Shown here: piece by piece, positions 1 to 13,200 of the stretch | Numbering within the stretch: position 1 is the stretch's first letter | Layout of the letters: every line of letters begins with the position of its first letter | Assembly (NCBI GenBank): GCA_951640165.1 | Contig: OX621266.1 | Coordinates: 8,494,001 to 8,558,000, forward strand | Origin: Pseudoips prasinana | Lineage: Eukaryota > Arthropoda > Insecta > Lepidoptera > Nolidae | Length of the DNA: 64,000 nucleotides | Direction of reading: 5' to 3' | The notes under the pieces: model-generated | What the model was told of the DNA's origin: nothing | Database searches by the model: none | Seen by the model: the letters and a program-made list of their open reading frames with translations, nothing else | Position numbers and translations under genes: made by a program

Positions 1-837
1 TCTGTGGAAGATTATGTGGGAGCTGCTGTTTGGATCCCCAAATATAATATTGTTTTAAGTTTTAAATGTGCACAACAAACTTCCATTTTTACTGGGGAAG
101 CTACTGCTGTTTTGGAGGCTGTATCTTATGTACTTTCTCATAAACTTAATAAATCAATCATCTTCTGTGACTCCCTCAGTTTGTTGCAAGATATTAATAA
201 GCTTCCATTCCGCTCAAAAGATAGATTCTATCTCACTATAAAAATTAAGAATGTTTTATTCCAATGTTTTTCTTCTGGTATTGATGTAGTTTTAGCTTGG
301 ATTCCTAGTCATAGTGGTATCAGTGGAAATGAATCTGTTGATCTGTGTGCTAAGGATGCCATCAGACTCGGAGTCAACTCCTACGACAAATGTTTTTCAC
401 GAGACCTTAAAGTAGCAGCTAAACCTCATATGGTGAAAATGTGGAATGATGAGTGGCAAAGAATAAAGTCAGTCAAAGCCAAGCACTTTGGTAGCTTACA
501 ACCTTTTGTACCAGTCAAACCTTGGTTTTTTAAGTACCGCAATGCTCCAAAATTAATCACTTCCACAATCATTCGTCTTCGATTGGGCCATGTTTGCACA
601 CCAGTTTTTCTAGCAAAGATAAGAATAAGAGACAATTCTATCTGTGAATGTGGACTTGAGGAAGGAACTGTAGACCATATATTTTTTAATTGTTCAAATA
701 TTTCTGTCCCTTTGTATGATATCCTTCCTTGTGACTTCCCTCGTCCTGTGAATGTTAATACTTTGTTATCTCTTGATTTATTTTCTTATTATAAAGTGTT
801 AGTAAAATTTCTTTCTGTTAATAACATTCGTTTATAA
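1..837 (+). CDS. LINE ORF2 C-terminus with RNase H, cut by window start
   Basis: This is the C-terminal part of a non-LTR retrotransposon polyprotein; the reverse transcriptase lies outside the window. Residues about 10-120 look like RNase H. The pieces seen are a GEA helix glutamate, FCDS with an acidic residue, IPSHSGISGNE and a following Asp; the first catalytic Asp strand is cut or altered at the window edge. Near residue 215 there is a CCHC-like end (CECG...DHIFFNC), common at the end of Jockey-type LINE proteins. The frame stays open to TAA at 835-837. The first codon in the window is internal, so no start can be chosen. Jockey/I-like clade is inferred from domain order only. Confidence 0.8.
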   Translation, partial: SVEDYVGAAVWIPKYNIVLSFKCAQQTSIFTGEATAVLEAVSYVLSHKLNKSIIFCDSLSLLQDINKLPFRSKDRFYLTIKIKNVLFQCFSSGIDVVLAWIPSHSGISGNESVDLCAKDAIRLGVNSYDKCFSRDLKVAAKPHMVKMWNDEWQRIKSVKAKHFGSLQPFVPVKPWFFKYRNAPKLITSTIIRLRLGHVCTPVFLAKIRIRDNSICECGLEEGTVDHIFFNCSNISVPLYDILPCDFPRPVNVNTLLSLDLFSYYKVLVKFLSVNNIRL

Positions 838-1060
838 TATTTTATTTAGTATGTTTTATGTTCAGTTATTTATTTATTCTAAGTAAACCTAACCTTTAAG
901 TGTATTTGTTTTCTAAGTTGCTCAAGCGTTTCTTTATTTGTCTTTTATTTATTCTCTTTTGCTTTTCCATTAGTAAACGTGTCTATTAGTAAATATTTTT
1001 GACATTGTGTTCTCCTAACTTTTGACATTGGCAGAATCATCGTTGTCGCGATGGAGCCAT
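1..1060 (+). mobile_element. LINE 3' end including 3' UTR
   Basis: After the stop at 837 a T-rich 3' UTR of about 200 bases leads to a GC-richer patch at about 1020-1060, which resembles the conserved 3' end of lepidopteran Jockey-type LINEs (from memory). A short TTGGAA repeat follows at 1068-1087 and could be the LINE tail. The element therefore ends a few tens of bases before the ATG13 start codon at 1095. Confidence 0.6.
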
Positions 1061-1094
1061 GATGACAAATTGGAATTGGAATTGGAATGTGAAA

Positions 1095-1268
1095 ATGGAA
1101 TCTGGTACCATGGACTTACAGGACAAATGCAAACTGTACTATAAGTTCACAAAGGTGTTGACTCTCAAAGTGGCTCAGATCGTGGTCCAGAGCAGGCAGG
1201 GCAAGAAGATCACTCATGAATGTAACGCAAAGTTTCCTGAAAACGGAGTGGAGTCTTCACCACAATGG
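1095..1268 (+). CDS. Atg13: ATG13 exon 1
   Basis: This exon encodes the first HORMA helix: DKCKLYYKF, then LKVAQIVVQSRQGKKI. It ends with a Trp codon directly before a GTGAGC donor at 1269. The ATG at 1095 is preferred because it has AAA before it and G after it, and it sits at the distance from the helix seen in other ATG13s. An in-frame ATG at 1059 lies upstream, but it would add a TGGAAT-repeat-encoded Asn/Trp run. An in-frame ATG at 1110 is also possible. Confidence 0.8.
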
Positions 1269-4200
1269 GTGAGCGAATACAATGTGCTATCTAACACCAA
1301 TAAATCGAATTCATTAATTATATCTAACTTTATTTCGTTAGGGTGGATTTTAATTTGATAATTTCATATACTTAACATTATTTTTTATATTCATATTCCT
1401 ACAAAACAATATTGCATACAAGTTGTTGCCCAATGAACTAAACCATAAACAATATGACACAACAAATAATGCTTCTTAGAGAGTATGATGGCCCAACTGC
1501 TTCAGTTTTAAGTAGGAACATAGTCTTCCAGAGGTGTGATTATTCCCAGTATTTGGTGTTGTAATTTTCACATGTATTATAGTTTGTTATCAACATAATA
1601 TAATCATATAAGTATTGTAAATAAAAATTAAAAGGTTTTCATTTTAATAAACATGCACTTGTAAATGGTCAGAATAGTTTAGCCAGTATCCACTGGCTAA
1701 CCTATTCTGACCATTTACTTTTGTTGTAAGTGCCTGAATCAAGCACTTACAATCAAAGCTTTCCTCTCTCACTGGTTTACTTTGTCTTATCATAAGGTGT
1801 ATTCTGTGTAAAATATATATATATTTTTTTTAAAGACTTGTCTGCAATAGTCAATATAATCTCTGTTTCGCGGGGTACTTTACTAACATATAACACAAAT
1901 TACATCCAGACTAAGAACAACTATTTATGGGTCACACAAATAAGTGTATGGGGTGGGACTTGAACCCCTGACACGTAGCGGTGAGGCGACTGTCATAGCC
2001 GCTGCACCACACATGCAGTCGCTATATGCTACAACATCTATAGCTCATTAGTAATACCTAATTTAATATAATCTGGGCAGCGCAGCTAGTACAAAACTTG
2101 CTGATCTACAAATACTCCAAAATATAATTATTAAAACTATGTTTCATTGTCACTATCATTAAAGATATAACATTTACAAATAAACTAAGTTAATGAACAT
2201 CAAACAACTATATCTACAATACTTGCATACTTGAAGGTTGGTTCACCGTGTAATTGCCAAGCGGAGCACATATTGCACGAGGTTTTTAGTTCTGCCCTAC
2301 ACAAGAATGAAATATGGCAAAAAAAGCGAACTTATGAAGGTGTACAGATTTACAACAACATACAACATGGACTCCTTTAATACATTCTAACTAACACTTG
2401 CTCATTATTTGTGGAAACATACACATAACTCAAATAAAGTAAATTGACAATCATTAAATGAGTTGTAAGGCATGGTATCAAATTATTACTGGTGGCTTCT
2501 TCTTTATTGATCAATGTAAACTATAATTATAAATTTGGCGTCCCTTGATAATAAATTAATTTCTTTAAACCTAAATAGTCATAACATGTTAATTATTATC
2601 AGCTACATGTGGATATTTAGATCAGTGGTTTGCATGAAATAATTTAGAAATAACATCTCATTTATGATTGAGTTACTTAGCTAGCTTTTTCATTAAAATT
2701 ATTGTTAATTTACTTTACTACATACTTCAGTTTTCAATATGTCAGTTGATGTATAGTTTGGTTGATTATTTATACAGTTGTACTATGCATAATTCTTTCA
2801 TTTTAATTAGTTATATTATATAACTAAATAAAATTGTAAACAAAAATTTATTTTATCTTGTAAATCATAGATTCTGGAACATAGTCATATATTCTTAAAT
2901 GTTCTTTAATCATCCTTTTTTTATACTTACCAAGCAATGCTTCATGTCTATAAATCAGCGGTGAGACCTGTTTTACTCTATGGTAACGAAACATGGGCCT
3001 CAAAAAAAACCCATCAGCAAAAACTTCATACCACAGAAATGCGTATGTTATGTTGGGCGGGAGGAGTCACTCTCAAATACAAATTGCGTAATGAACACAT
3101 AAGAAGGAGTTTCGAAGTGACACCTATTACTGAGAAGATAACAGAGTCCAGGCTAAGGTGGTACGGCCATATTATGCATAGACCCGATGACCATATCATA
3201 TAAAAGTGTCTTTCCATGGCTACAAGAAAGAGAGGGAGAGGTATACCGCAAACTACCATGGGATAAAAAATGTCCAGAAGGACATGCAAACGCTAGGCCT
3301 TAAGGACAAACACTTATCAGCGAAGTTATTGGCGCCGAACGATTAAGAAAGCCGACAAACAACAACGAAAACCGTTCTGTAGTTTTTTAAAATCATGATG
3401 CAAGGGGATCTTTGTCGCTTACGGCGTCAAATTAATATTGGCGGATATTTTCGTATTATTCTTGGTTTCTCCCTCGTTGACCGGTTTATTTGACTCACAC
3501 CACAATCAAGTGAACAGCAAGATTTATATACAACATGTAATGTAATTCACGCACACCTTCAAACACCCCATTAGAATATTATGTTATAATTATAATACAT
3601 ACACTGATTTTTTTATTTAACATTTATATGCATTTTTATTTACTAAATTAGTTTCTGGGAATAAAGTTTATTTTTCTTTATTTTGTATTGAATTTGTATG
3701 AATACTAATAAAACTGTGATTACTTTGACTTACAGTCCATTTTTATATGTTTTCACTGCACAGGGTTAATATGACAATAATTTCCGTAGTTTTAATTATT
3801 ATGAAATAAAAAAATATCTATATTAAAAATTATATAAATCGATTCAGTAAACAATTCTGAAGTAACTATTTTCAGGATGTGCGTTAATTAAGTTACATGT
3901 TGTATATACCTACACTGATCTAAACAGAAAAGCCGTGAAGCACTTGCACATATTAGTGAGAATGTAAATGCTACAGGTGCAGCTGACAAAAGCCATATTG
4001 TGACATGCGATACATGAATGGAAAATTATATGACGATGTAAATTTTTTTTAACCTTAAACATATATCTATAATGGGGACCTAAATAGTAATTAAAAAGTT
4101 TCTGCTGCAATGTATCCAACATATGAGGGAATTGACAAGATTCTCATAATTCATACACAACCTAAACCCTACCTAGCCTATCATCTAGTACAGGGTTTCT

Positions 4201-7200
4201 TAAACTTTTGCTGTCACAGACCAATTTGACAATGCCACGGACCCCTGTCACAATTGAAACAATCCCACGGAATCCTATCAAAGAATATTATAGCAGAAGA
4301 AAACAAGTAATATATAAAAAAACCGGCTAAGTGCGAGTCGGACTCTCCCATGAAGGGTTCAGTAGCAGCAAGTATTTCAGTTGATTAAATGAAAGGTAAA
4401 TTGCGGTTTACGATTTATGACGTATAAAAAAAACTACTTACTAGATCTCGTTGAAACCAATATTCGTTGTTAGTTTGCATGGTAATGTACAGATGCCAGC
4501 ACATCAAGCTGCCCCAATCTGTCATATTTCCCCAATTGAATGTGAACCTTATGTTCATGTGATAAAATTGAAAATCTATAAAAGATATTTGACAGATTGG
4601 GTTAGCTGGATGTGCTGGCATCATATTTTTTTTTTTAGTTTTCTTATTCTCTTATTTTCGAATTACAGGGGGGGCACTCATTTTACCACTTTGGAAGTGT
4701 CTCTGGCGCAAACTATTCAGTTTAGAATAAAATGATATTAGAAACATCAATATCACTTTTGAAGACCTATCCATAGATACTGTTATGAAGTACTCAATAG
4801 CCGCGCAACGGTTATGACGTAGCTGCTATGTTATAATAATATCACACACTATGATTATTTATTTGATTAGTGATTATCATTTTATTAATTACTGTAATAA
4901 TTCTTTAATAATTTTACATCTTAAAATATTAATAATCGATATTATACTTTCAAATGGTTGTCACTGATAAAAGTATAAATAGGGTAGGAGAATTATTAAG
5001 GAGGCATTCTTTGTACGACGGTAGATAAGAACGTTACTCTGTTCGATTAAATATTGTGTGTGGAAAATATCTCGGAGTTTTAATGTGCAGAACCTACGAG
5101 TGCGTAACATTTCAGAAGTGTGATTTTACCCACAATGCCGGGACCATATTTCGCCAGTTTGGGGAAACGTAAAAGGAAGCACAATGAATCAAACAGCTCT
5201 GTTGATCAAGCGAGATTTTTTTTTTCTCAGACGTCGCGTCGGTAGCATTAATAATGTGTACAACAAAAAACAACACGTCTCACGGGTTCACAAAATAGAC
5301 CAGCTCGGCGACGTCTACAATTGGGACGACACTGATCGCACGTTTATAAATCTTGAAAACTATGACCTCACCTGGGATGGAGGGAAGAAGATGCTGAGGG
5401 TCACTTTCCCGCTATCTACTGATTACGCGGACAAACTGGAACACATGCTGGCGAGAATTAAGGATGACAAGGACACTATTACGTAGTATTATCACGAGAT
5501 GCTATTTCATGTATAATTCGAGGATTCCCGACTTGAAAGCCAACGCAGCGGACACACCACTGCGGCCTGCTGGTTTGGCGCCGGAAGTGTCGAGACATCA
5601 GGAAACCCACCACATAAGGTTAGTGAAATATTGCATATCACTTATGATAATTATAGTGGTAGATATTTACTAAAGAACAGTGACGGTCGATGGCAAACCG
5701 CTCAGAGCATACATAAAAACTGGCAGTAAATCAATTTACTTTGGATCTCGCAAGTTCAGAACTTAAGAATTAAAATCGAACCTAGCACTACTGTTATGGA
5801 AGGTTACGGTAGAGCATGTGTAAATTCACTCGATTGAACGGAATAGTCTAATTAACTAGTTTCATAACATTGGACATTGATCTATTCATTGGACAAACCA
5901 TGATTAATAATAATAATGTTAGCTTGGTGACCACTAACGAAGAGAAACATTACCATAGTTACGAGCTCAAAACACTCGTTGTGGTTCAATCTCTCAAACA
6001 TTTCCAAATATATTTAATAGGCTTCAAAGTTAAAGTTATTGCTGACTAGCTGTGCCCCGCGGTTTTACCCGCGTTAAATTTTGTTAATTATCACAGCTCC
6101 TCCCCCGTAGGTGATAGCGTGATAATTTGTATCCTATATGTTGACCCGACCTCTTAGTAATATTCATGCAAAATTTGAAGTAAATCCATGCAGTACTTTG
6201 TGAGTTTAGCTCGGACATACATACAGATAAACAGACAAAAAATCTAAAAACTATATTTTTGGCTTCGATATCTATTGAAGATCACGCCCCAAGTATCCTT
6301 TTAAAATAATATTCAATGTACAGTTTTGACTTTTCTACGATTTTATTATATGTATAGACTACGCAGCTTTAGTTCCACCCTTGTAAAACGATTTAATTCA
6401 TCGGATAGCTCGTTGATGGCTCACAACGGATGAAGCATGTACATGCACTGAGTAGAAATCCCACGAACAATACTTATGATTGACAATTCCGATTGGCTAT
6501 TAACTTTGCTTACAGGATGACAATATATAAAGTATTATTACTAGACTTACGATAATTCAGATTCAAATTTATCAACAAATTACATCGTTAAAGACAATAA
6601 AATACGCGAATAATGTCTCAAAATCAGAATATTTCATCGTAGTCGTGGTTTCTACGATCTGAAGTGTATGATGTAGATGTATCTGAAAGGAAGGATGGGT
6701 ATCTGGAGTTTTAAGACCATTTACTAAAGTGCGACTGACTTGTTGGACTTGGCCATTGGAGCGAGGGCTGGCTATTGCATTTAATGTGTGTAAATTGATT
6801 TTCTTCGGAAAATTTCTTAAAATATCTACTCTTAAAAGCTTTACCTCTACTGTAATTATTCTAACTAGATAACCAAATTGCAAAATAATTTATTTTATGA
6901 ATTGAAAGTTCTTCAATCGAATTTGTCTCGTATCTAAAATATTTTTAGCAGGTCGAGCGAATACAAATTTTGTAAAGCGACTATTACTACAATACATAAG
7001 GGTTCCTCTGACGAGTTTTGGCAAAAAGGACCTAAATGATCTGCGTGCAACGTATGCATAGGAAGGGCAGCCTTGTTGATTGAATGTAGTATTAAAACAC
7101 CGTCCAATTGACCATCGTTGCGCTTGTTAAACGCACATTGTAAACAAGAGTTTACACATTGTGTTATAAATCTTGTCATACCTTCAAACCGAAATGGAGT

Positions 7201-10200
7201 TTTAATAGATCACATTTTTCATATCGGGGGTATCCTATTTGACCGTGGAGTTTTTGCAGTAGACCGTATTTAGCTATTGGTATCACAAAACTTTCACCAG
7301 CAACAGCTTTTCTAAAAAGCATATTATTATATAAGTAAAGCTAGTGGTGTTATTAAATTGTGTGTATACTTGATAAATCTATATCCTCACCGATCGATCG
7401 ATCTCATAGAAAGTGCATTAAGTACTCTGTACGACAATTGGTATTATGGTAAGGGGGAGCTACAAGAGAAAACCACTGCGAATATAACTAGGAAACTTAA
7501 CAGTTTATATACAGGGCCTTATAAAGTGTATAAAGCTGACTACTCACTGGATCGTTATACGATAGGAAGTATCAAGGGTATGAAAGGATATCGAAAATTG
7601 TCTGCAATTGTACGCGGCGAAATCCTCAGATCGTATAATTCTTCTATACCTGATGAAAATAGAAGCAGTGACCATAAAATTGATAGGGATGATTCAAAAT
7701 CAAAATCAAAAATCGTTTATTACATTTAGGTACACATAATACACTTATGCATGTCAAAATTGTAAACAGAGATTAATATAACAAAAAAAATATACAATTT
7801 AATTACATACAGTGATGTCAAAAGAAAAATAAATAAATAAAAATAATTATTAGAATAACAATTGAACAATTAGATTGAATACTTTATTTAAGCGACAACA
7901 ATGCGCTACATCAATAAAATAATATGTAAAACTGCTTATAAAATGGAAACAAATCACTCGCATCATTTACTTATTTAGAGACTAAGATTGAAACGCATTC
8001 TTGTCATTTAAATAATCATTTACTGGGTAATATGCCTTTAGAATTAAACAAGATTTTGTTTCCGATTTGAATTGTTTAAAAGGTATATAGAGGAAACTAG
8101 AAGGAATTTTATTTTTATTTATTAATTTTTGTACACGCAAAATAGACAATAAATTAATACAAGTACGAAGAAATGATGAGTACAAAGGTACTATTATCTC
8201 ACAAGAAATTTCTTCCAGTAGACCCGCGACAGGAGAAAATTTTGTAAACCATAATAATGTGTGTAGGTCTATAATACACGTACATACTGATAATTACATA
8301 AATACTCGAATACATATATATAACAATTAAATCCAATTTAAAGTTAACATTATACTAAATACTAATACATTCTATGAGGATGAAATTGAAAGATAGTGCT
8401 TCTTTACTTGGCTTTTGAAAGGGATAGTGGTTTTACTGTTTCTTATATTTGGCGGAAGAGAGTTCCACAATCTGCCTGCATGAACAGTAAAGGAGTAGGA
8501 ATAAAAATCTGTTTTATGGATGGGGAGTTTTAGGACGGATTTCAGGTGAGATCTACAAAGAGCATCGATTGGAGATTTATAAGAATACCGCTCACGCAGA
8601 TAGAACGGCGACGGAGGATTAATCGAATAGGAAGCCACTTGTGGTATTTACGGAACTTGGAAACATGGTCGAACTTTTTCAGTCCAAATACAAACCGAAT
8701 GCATAGATTTTGTAGACGCTCAAGTTTATTTAGAAGCTTGCGGTCCTAATCCAACAAAGGATCCGTGAACTTTACGTAAACGATGTTATTGATTACATAA
8801 ATCAATATCATATCTATAATAGACCTGTTAGAAAGTTAAATAAATATTTAATTACCTATAAATACTATAAGATTGATATGAATAGCGATTAGATGTAGTA
8901 AATAAAAAGCCAAAAATGATATGTAGAATGGAAAATGATTAACCTTATTTAAATACTTGTGTAATTGTCATGGATGTTTTCTATGTATATAAGTATTTAT
9001 ATAAGTATGTATATCGTCGCCTGGTACCCATAGTACAAGCTTTGCTTAGTTTGGGGCTAGGATTATTTGTGTGACATTGTCCCCAGATATTGACTGCGTG
9101 ATTATGGACACCTAAAAACTGTGTGATTTGGGATACATAAAAGCTGTGTGATTTGGGATACATAGAAGCTGTGGGGTATGGGATACATAAAAGCTGTGTG
9201 ATTTGGGATACATAAAAGCTGTGTGGTATGGGATGCATAAAAGCTGTGTGGTTGGGATACATAGAAGCTGTGTGACTTCCACGTCATTTTGCTATCAACA
9301 GTATAATCCTTAAAATTTTGGTTGTATTCGCTTCATGGACATGCGGTCCTTTATGATTGACTTTTATAACCGGGGTAGTTGTATGTTAACTGAAAGTAGT
9401 CACTATTTGACAATGATGCTGATAATTTTTGTTAGTTCTATGTACTGTATTCTGTGTTCATAAGAAAAGAAATGAAAACTTTGTGACTAAACAGAAATAC
9501 AGCTGATCAAATAAGTATGACCATTACTTCAGGTGTGGCGCAGCGGTTAAGACAGTCGCCTCGCCGCTTCGTGTCCTAGGTTTGATTCTCGCGCAGTAAA
9601 TCTATATGTGTGACCTATAATTAGTTGTTCTGATTCTGGATCTCCATGTGGTTGTGTTCGTCAATTCTATGTATGTAAGGTGCCTCGTAACACAGGGATT
9701 TAATTCCATACAGCGAGCGTTTTACAAAAAAAATCCTACAAAATTCAGTTTCATTGGATGTATAACTCTTCTTCGATCTTTAGTGTAATAAACATTCTAT
9801 AGTAATACTTAAAATGTATATAAACAACAAGTTACTGCGGAAGCATATTTCTATTCCAGGACTCTGGGTTCAGCTTCGAAGCGCAGCAGAACGCGGGCCG
9901 TGGGACACGACCTTCACAGGATGGCCGAGTGTTATGAAGTACTCAATAGCCGCGCAACGGTTATGACGTAGCTGCTATGTTATAATAATATCACACACTA
10001 TGATTATTTATTTGATTAGTGATTATCATTTTATTAATTACTGTAATAATTCTTTAATAATTTTACATCTTAAAATATTAATAATCGATATTATACTTTC
10101 AAATGGTTGTCACTGATAAAAGTATAAATAGGGTAGGAGAATTATTAAGGAGGCATTCTTTGTACGACGGTAGATAAGAACGTTACTCTGTTCGATTAAA

Positions 10201-13200
10201 TATTGTGTGTGGAAAATATCTCGGAGTTTTAATGTGCAGAACCTACGAGTGCGTAACAATACATACCACACATACGATGAAAAAAATAATTTTGAGTTTC
10301 AGTTCTATGTATGGGGAACCCCCGAAATTATTGTTCTTTTTTTATTTTTGTGTGAAAATCTTAATGCAGTTCACAGACTACACCTACTTACCAAGTTTCA
10401 ACAGTACAGCGATCTGACATAATATTATCATATATTATGGACACGGGTCACGATCGCGTCGACAATTCATTACCTTTTGTTTACCTGACGTTCGGCATAA
10501 GTTGCACAAGCCGTTACCAGATTTTCCAAGTTAATGGCTTTGATGAGAGATGCTGTGTTTAGTACACAATTAACTAATAAATACATATGTTAAGAGTTTA
10601 CTATTTAACTGTGGACCCCTGTTACCTAGGCTACGGACCTCTAAGAGGTCCGTGGACCTCACTTTAAGAAACCCTGTTCTAGTTCTATAGTTGCGCAGTT
10701 TACAATACAAACTTAGAGATTATAATAAACTTCGTACCCATATGTATGCATATCTATTACACATTATCCAGATAACACTCATATTTTATTATTGCCTCCT
10801 TTTGCTAACAAAGTTGCGCTCATATTACTACATTACTGTGTATACAACTGCGGAAAGGCAGCTGTTTGAATGTTATTGTTAGAAGGGCAAATTACGATAG
10901 CTGCAGCCAGGAGATGCAAAAAAAAATGCAAATTTATTTAAAGTAATTTAATTCTCTAAAGGTTACAATTATTACTAAAACTAAGTACGTCCTAATTAAT
11001 CAAAGAATGATCAAAGAGTGTCCGTTCCACGTTCCCATGACATAGGAAACCTCGGTTGACGTCAATGGCTGGCTCACGTTATGCTGCGCTTGCGCCTCGT
11101 GTCGTTGGGGCCGTGTGAAGTGTTTGTAGGGCGATGCTGGTGCGGCAATTTACAAGGGTAGGCTATGTGTAACACCTCCCCCCGAAGAACAGCGACTATT
11201 TCAGGACTTGTACGAGATTGTCGCTGGTAGGCATTCATGATCAACCCTTACTTGGCTGGGGTTGATGTTGCGTGGTGCTGGGCTTATATTTGTCCCTTCC
11301 GGAACGCTGCTGTAGATTTCTGTGATTTCTTTAGGCACACTGCTTTTTCGTAGCCGGCGGTACAATAGCGTAGCGATGAGTGTACATGTACCCATTAGTG
11401 TTAGGTACATAGGTATCGTCGTGTGGTATATGATTGGATCGGTGACGTCATCCAGCCGCACAGGCATTAGGGCTGCTACTTCATTGTTTAAGGTGTGGAG
11501 TTTTTGTAAGCTGAGTGAATCGAGGACTAGTTTTGGACGATCCTTGGAGCTTGGCTCGTCGTTCAGAGGCATTTCCATTATCCTTATGGCATGACCTTTG
11601 ATGTGGTTGTTGGAATTGGAGATAGTGAATCCTGGTGACATCAGGCTGCAGTTTAGTGGAATGGCAACTAAGTAGCTACCTTGTAGAGTCCGATATTGTT
11701 CCTGTCCGCAGGATATTTTAACTTTAGTTGATGTGGGAAAACTCAGAGTATAGTGCTTGTCATCAAGTGCTTCCAGGGCTTCATGTGTTAGGGTTACAGG
11801 TGCTAGTTTACAGGTTGGCAGTAGTTCCTGATGACTGATGAGATGCTGGATACAGTCGGGCTGGTCTTGAAATCTAAAGGTGGGTTTCGCCTCGCAGAGA
11901 TATAGTGAGTCTATCTTCGGACATTCTGTCTCCATGTACCTAGAGTCTATACTAGAGAGTGCTACATAAGGTAGGGGTGGTATTAAGGTTTTATGGTTTC
12001 TATTAGGAACAAGGGCTAACTTATAGAGATCATAGGTGTAGGGAACGACAATCGGGACCTTAATTACTACAACTATTTGCTTACCTAAATAAAAATAACC
12101 TAATTTAATTACTTCATAAAAATTTCTAAATTTTAAATCAAGAATTTCCGTACTAGAATATAAAATTCTTAATTTATTTAACATATCCTTAATTTCACTT
12201 ATATTTAGTAAAGAATACGGAGTGCTCGATGCACGGATAAAAGTTAAAGTATGTTCTAGATTCTGTAACTCTTCGTACAGATCTTCTATATTATCTCCTA
12301 GAATTAACAAATGCTGTGCCAGATGGGCATATTTAATCAAATCTGTAACCCTCTTAGCGTCACTTTCTAAGATTAAATTTAATGCTGTATTCATTTTTTC
12401 TTGATTTAATTGCATATTGCTTATTATTTGGGAACTCTGTAAGATAAATTGCTTATTTAAACTTACGTGATTATTTAATTCTAATTCTAATTTATGTTCG
12501 TTATTGTGCAAGATATTAATAGCATGCTCGTATTTCAGGGCATCAGTGTAATCTAGATTACCGGAAATGCTTTTTATAACAGAACCTAAACCGTCGATGA
12601 GACCTCTTTTATTACGAACGGATTCGAATATACTAAGTTTATCTGTAATTGACTTAACTTTTTGGTTAAGATGTTCCAGGTGAGGATTAAATAGAGATAA
12701 AGTTTAATTATTTAATGTGGGTACTAATTTAGTCATCTGTGATTTCACTAATTCTATTTGGAGATGAATGTTTTCTAAGTCAATATAGCTTAAAAACGAA
12801 TGGTAATGGGAGAAGAAGTCCTGGTCCATTGTCAAGTGAATCAAATGTTATTTCTTGTCCTTGAGTCGTGTGCAGTAGTGTCATCCATAGTAGTGTCCTG
12901 TAACAATGTTGGTTTATTAGGGCTGCGCTTAAGGCGTGATTTGGCTACGGGGCCACGTTTCTTTTTGGTATAAATATGTATGGGAAGGTCAGCTAGAACA
13001 GTGTCCTGTGTGTAACGTGGGTCTAGTTTTTGTCGGGATGCCATGGGATTCTTTATGACGACCTGTTGGTCGGGGGAATAGTCTTTCTCGGGTTTCCTAT
13101 CCTTATTACGATTCTCAGTCAATTGGGTCCGGTCATGTAAAGCAGTTTGGTTGATAAGATCATATACTTTTGTCATTCGTTTCCTATGGTCCGTTGTATA

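Larger units (their letters stand above)
4781..10258 (+). mobile_element. LTR retrotransposon with identical LTRs and scrambled interior
   Basis: Two 329-bp direct repeats (4781-5109 and 9930-10258) start TGTTA and end TAACA. They read as identical and are flanked by a 4-bp duplication, ATAC, at 4777-4780 and 10259-10262. The 4.8-kb interior has no intact gag-pol. It holds gypsy RNase H and integrase pieces in both orientations, LINE ends, a minisatellite and a SINE. I find no clear primer binding site after 5109 and only a weak purine tract before 9930. It is inserted in the hAT-like element. Confidence 0.8.
4191..10676. mobile_element. hAT-like DNA element, interrupted by an LTR element
   Basis: The ends are inverted: CAGGGTTTCTTAAA at 4191 and TTTAAGAAACCCTG ending at 10676. 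The flanking 8-mers ATCTAGTA and TTCTAGTT share TCTAGT, as expected for a slightly decayed 8-bp hAT target duplication. Without the LTR insertion at 4781-10258 the element is about 1.0 kb and shows no transposase, so it is non-autonomous. Confidence 0.65.

Noticed and set aside
5184..5486. Possible intact small gene inside the LTR element
   Set aside because: It has an ATG and 100 codons, but no similarity and strong surrounding decay. Kept only as an unrecognised ORF at low confidence.
8981..9287. Repeat protein on the minus strand (HTAFMYP-like units)
   Set aside because: This is a translation of the 25-bp minisatellite, not a gene.
9530..9600. A functional tRNA gene
   Set aside because: It is the head of a SINE family with several related copies in the window.
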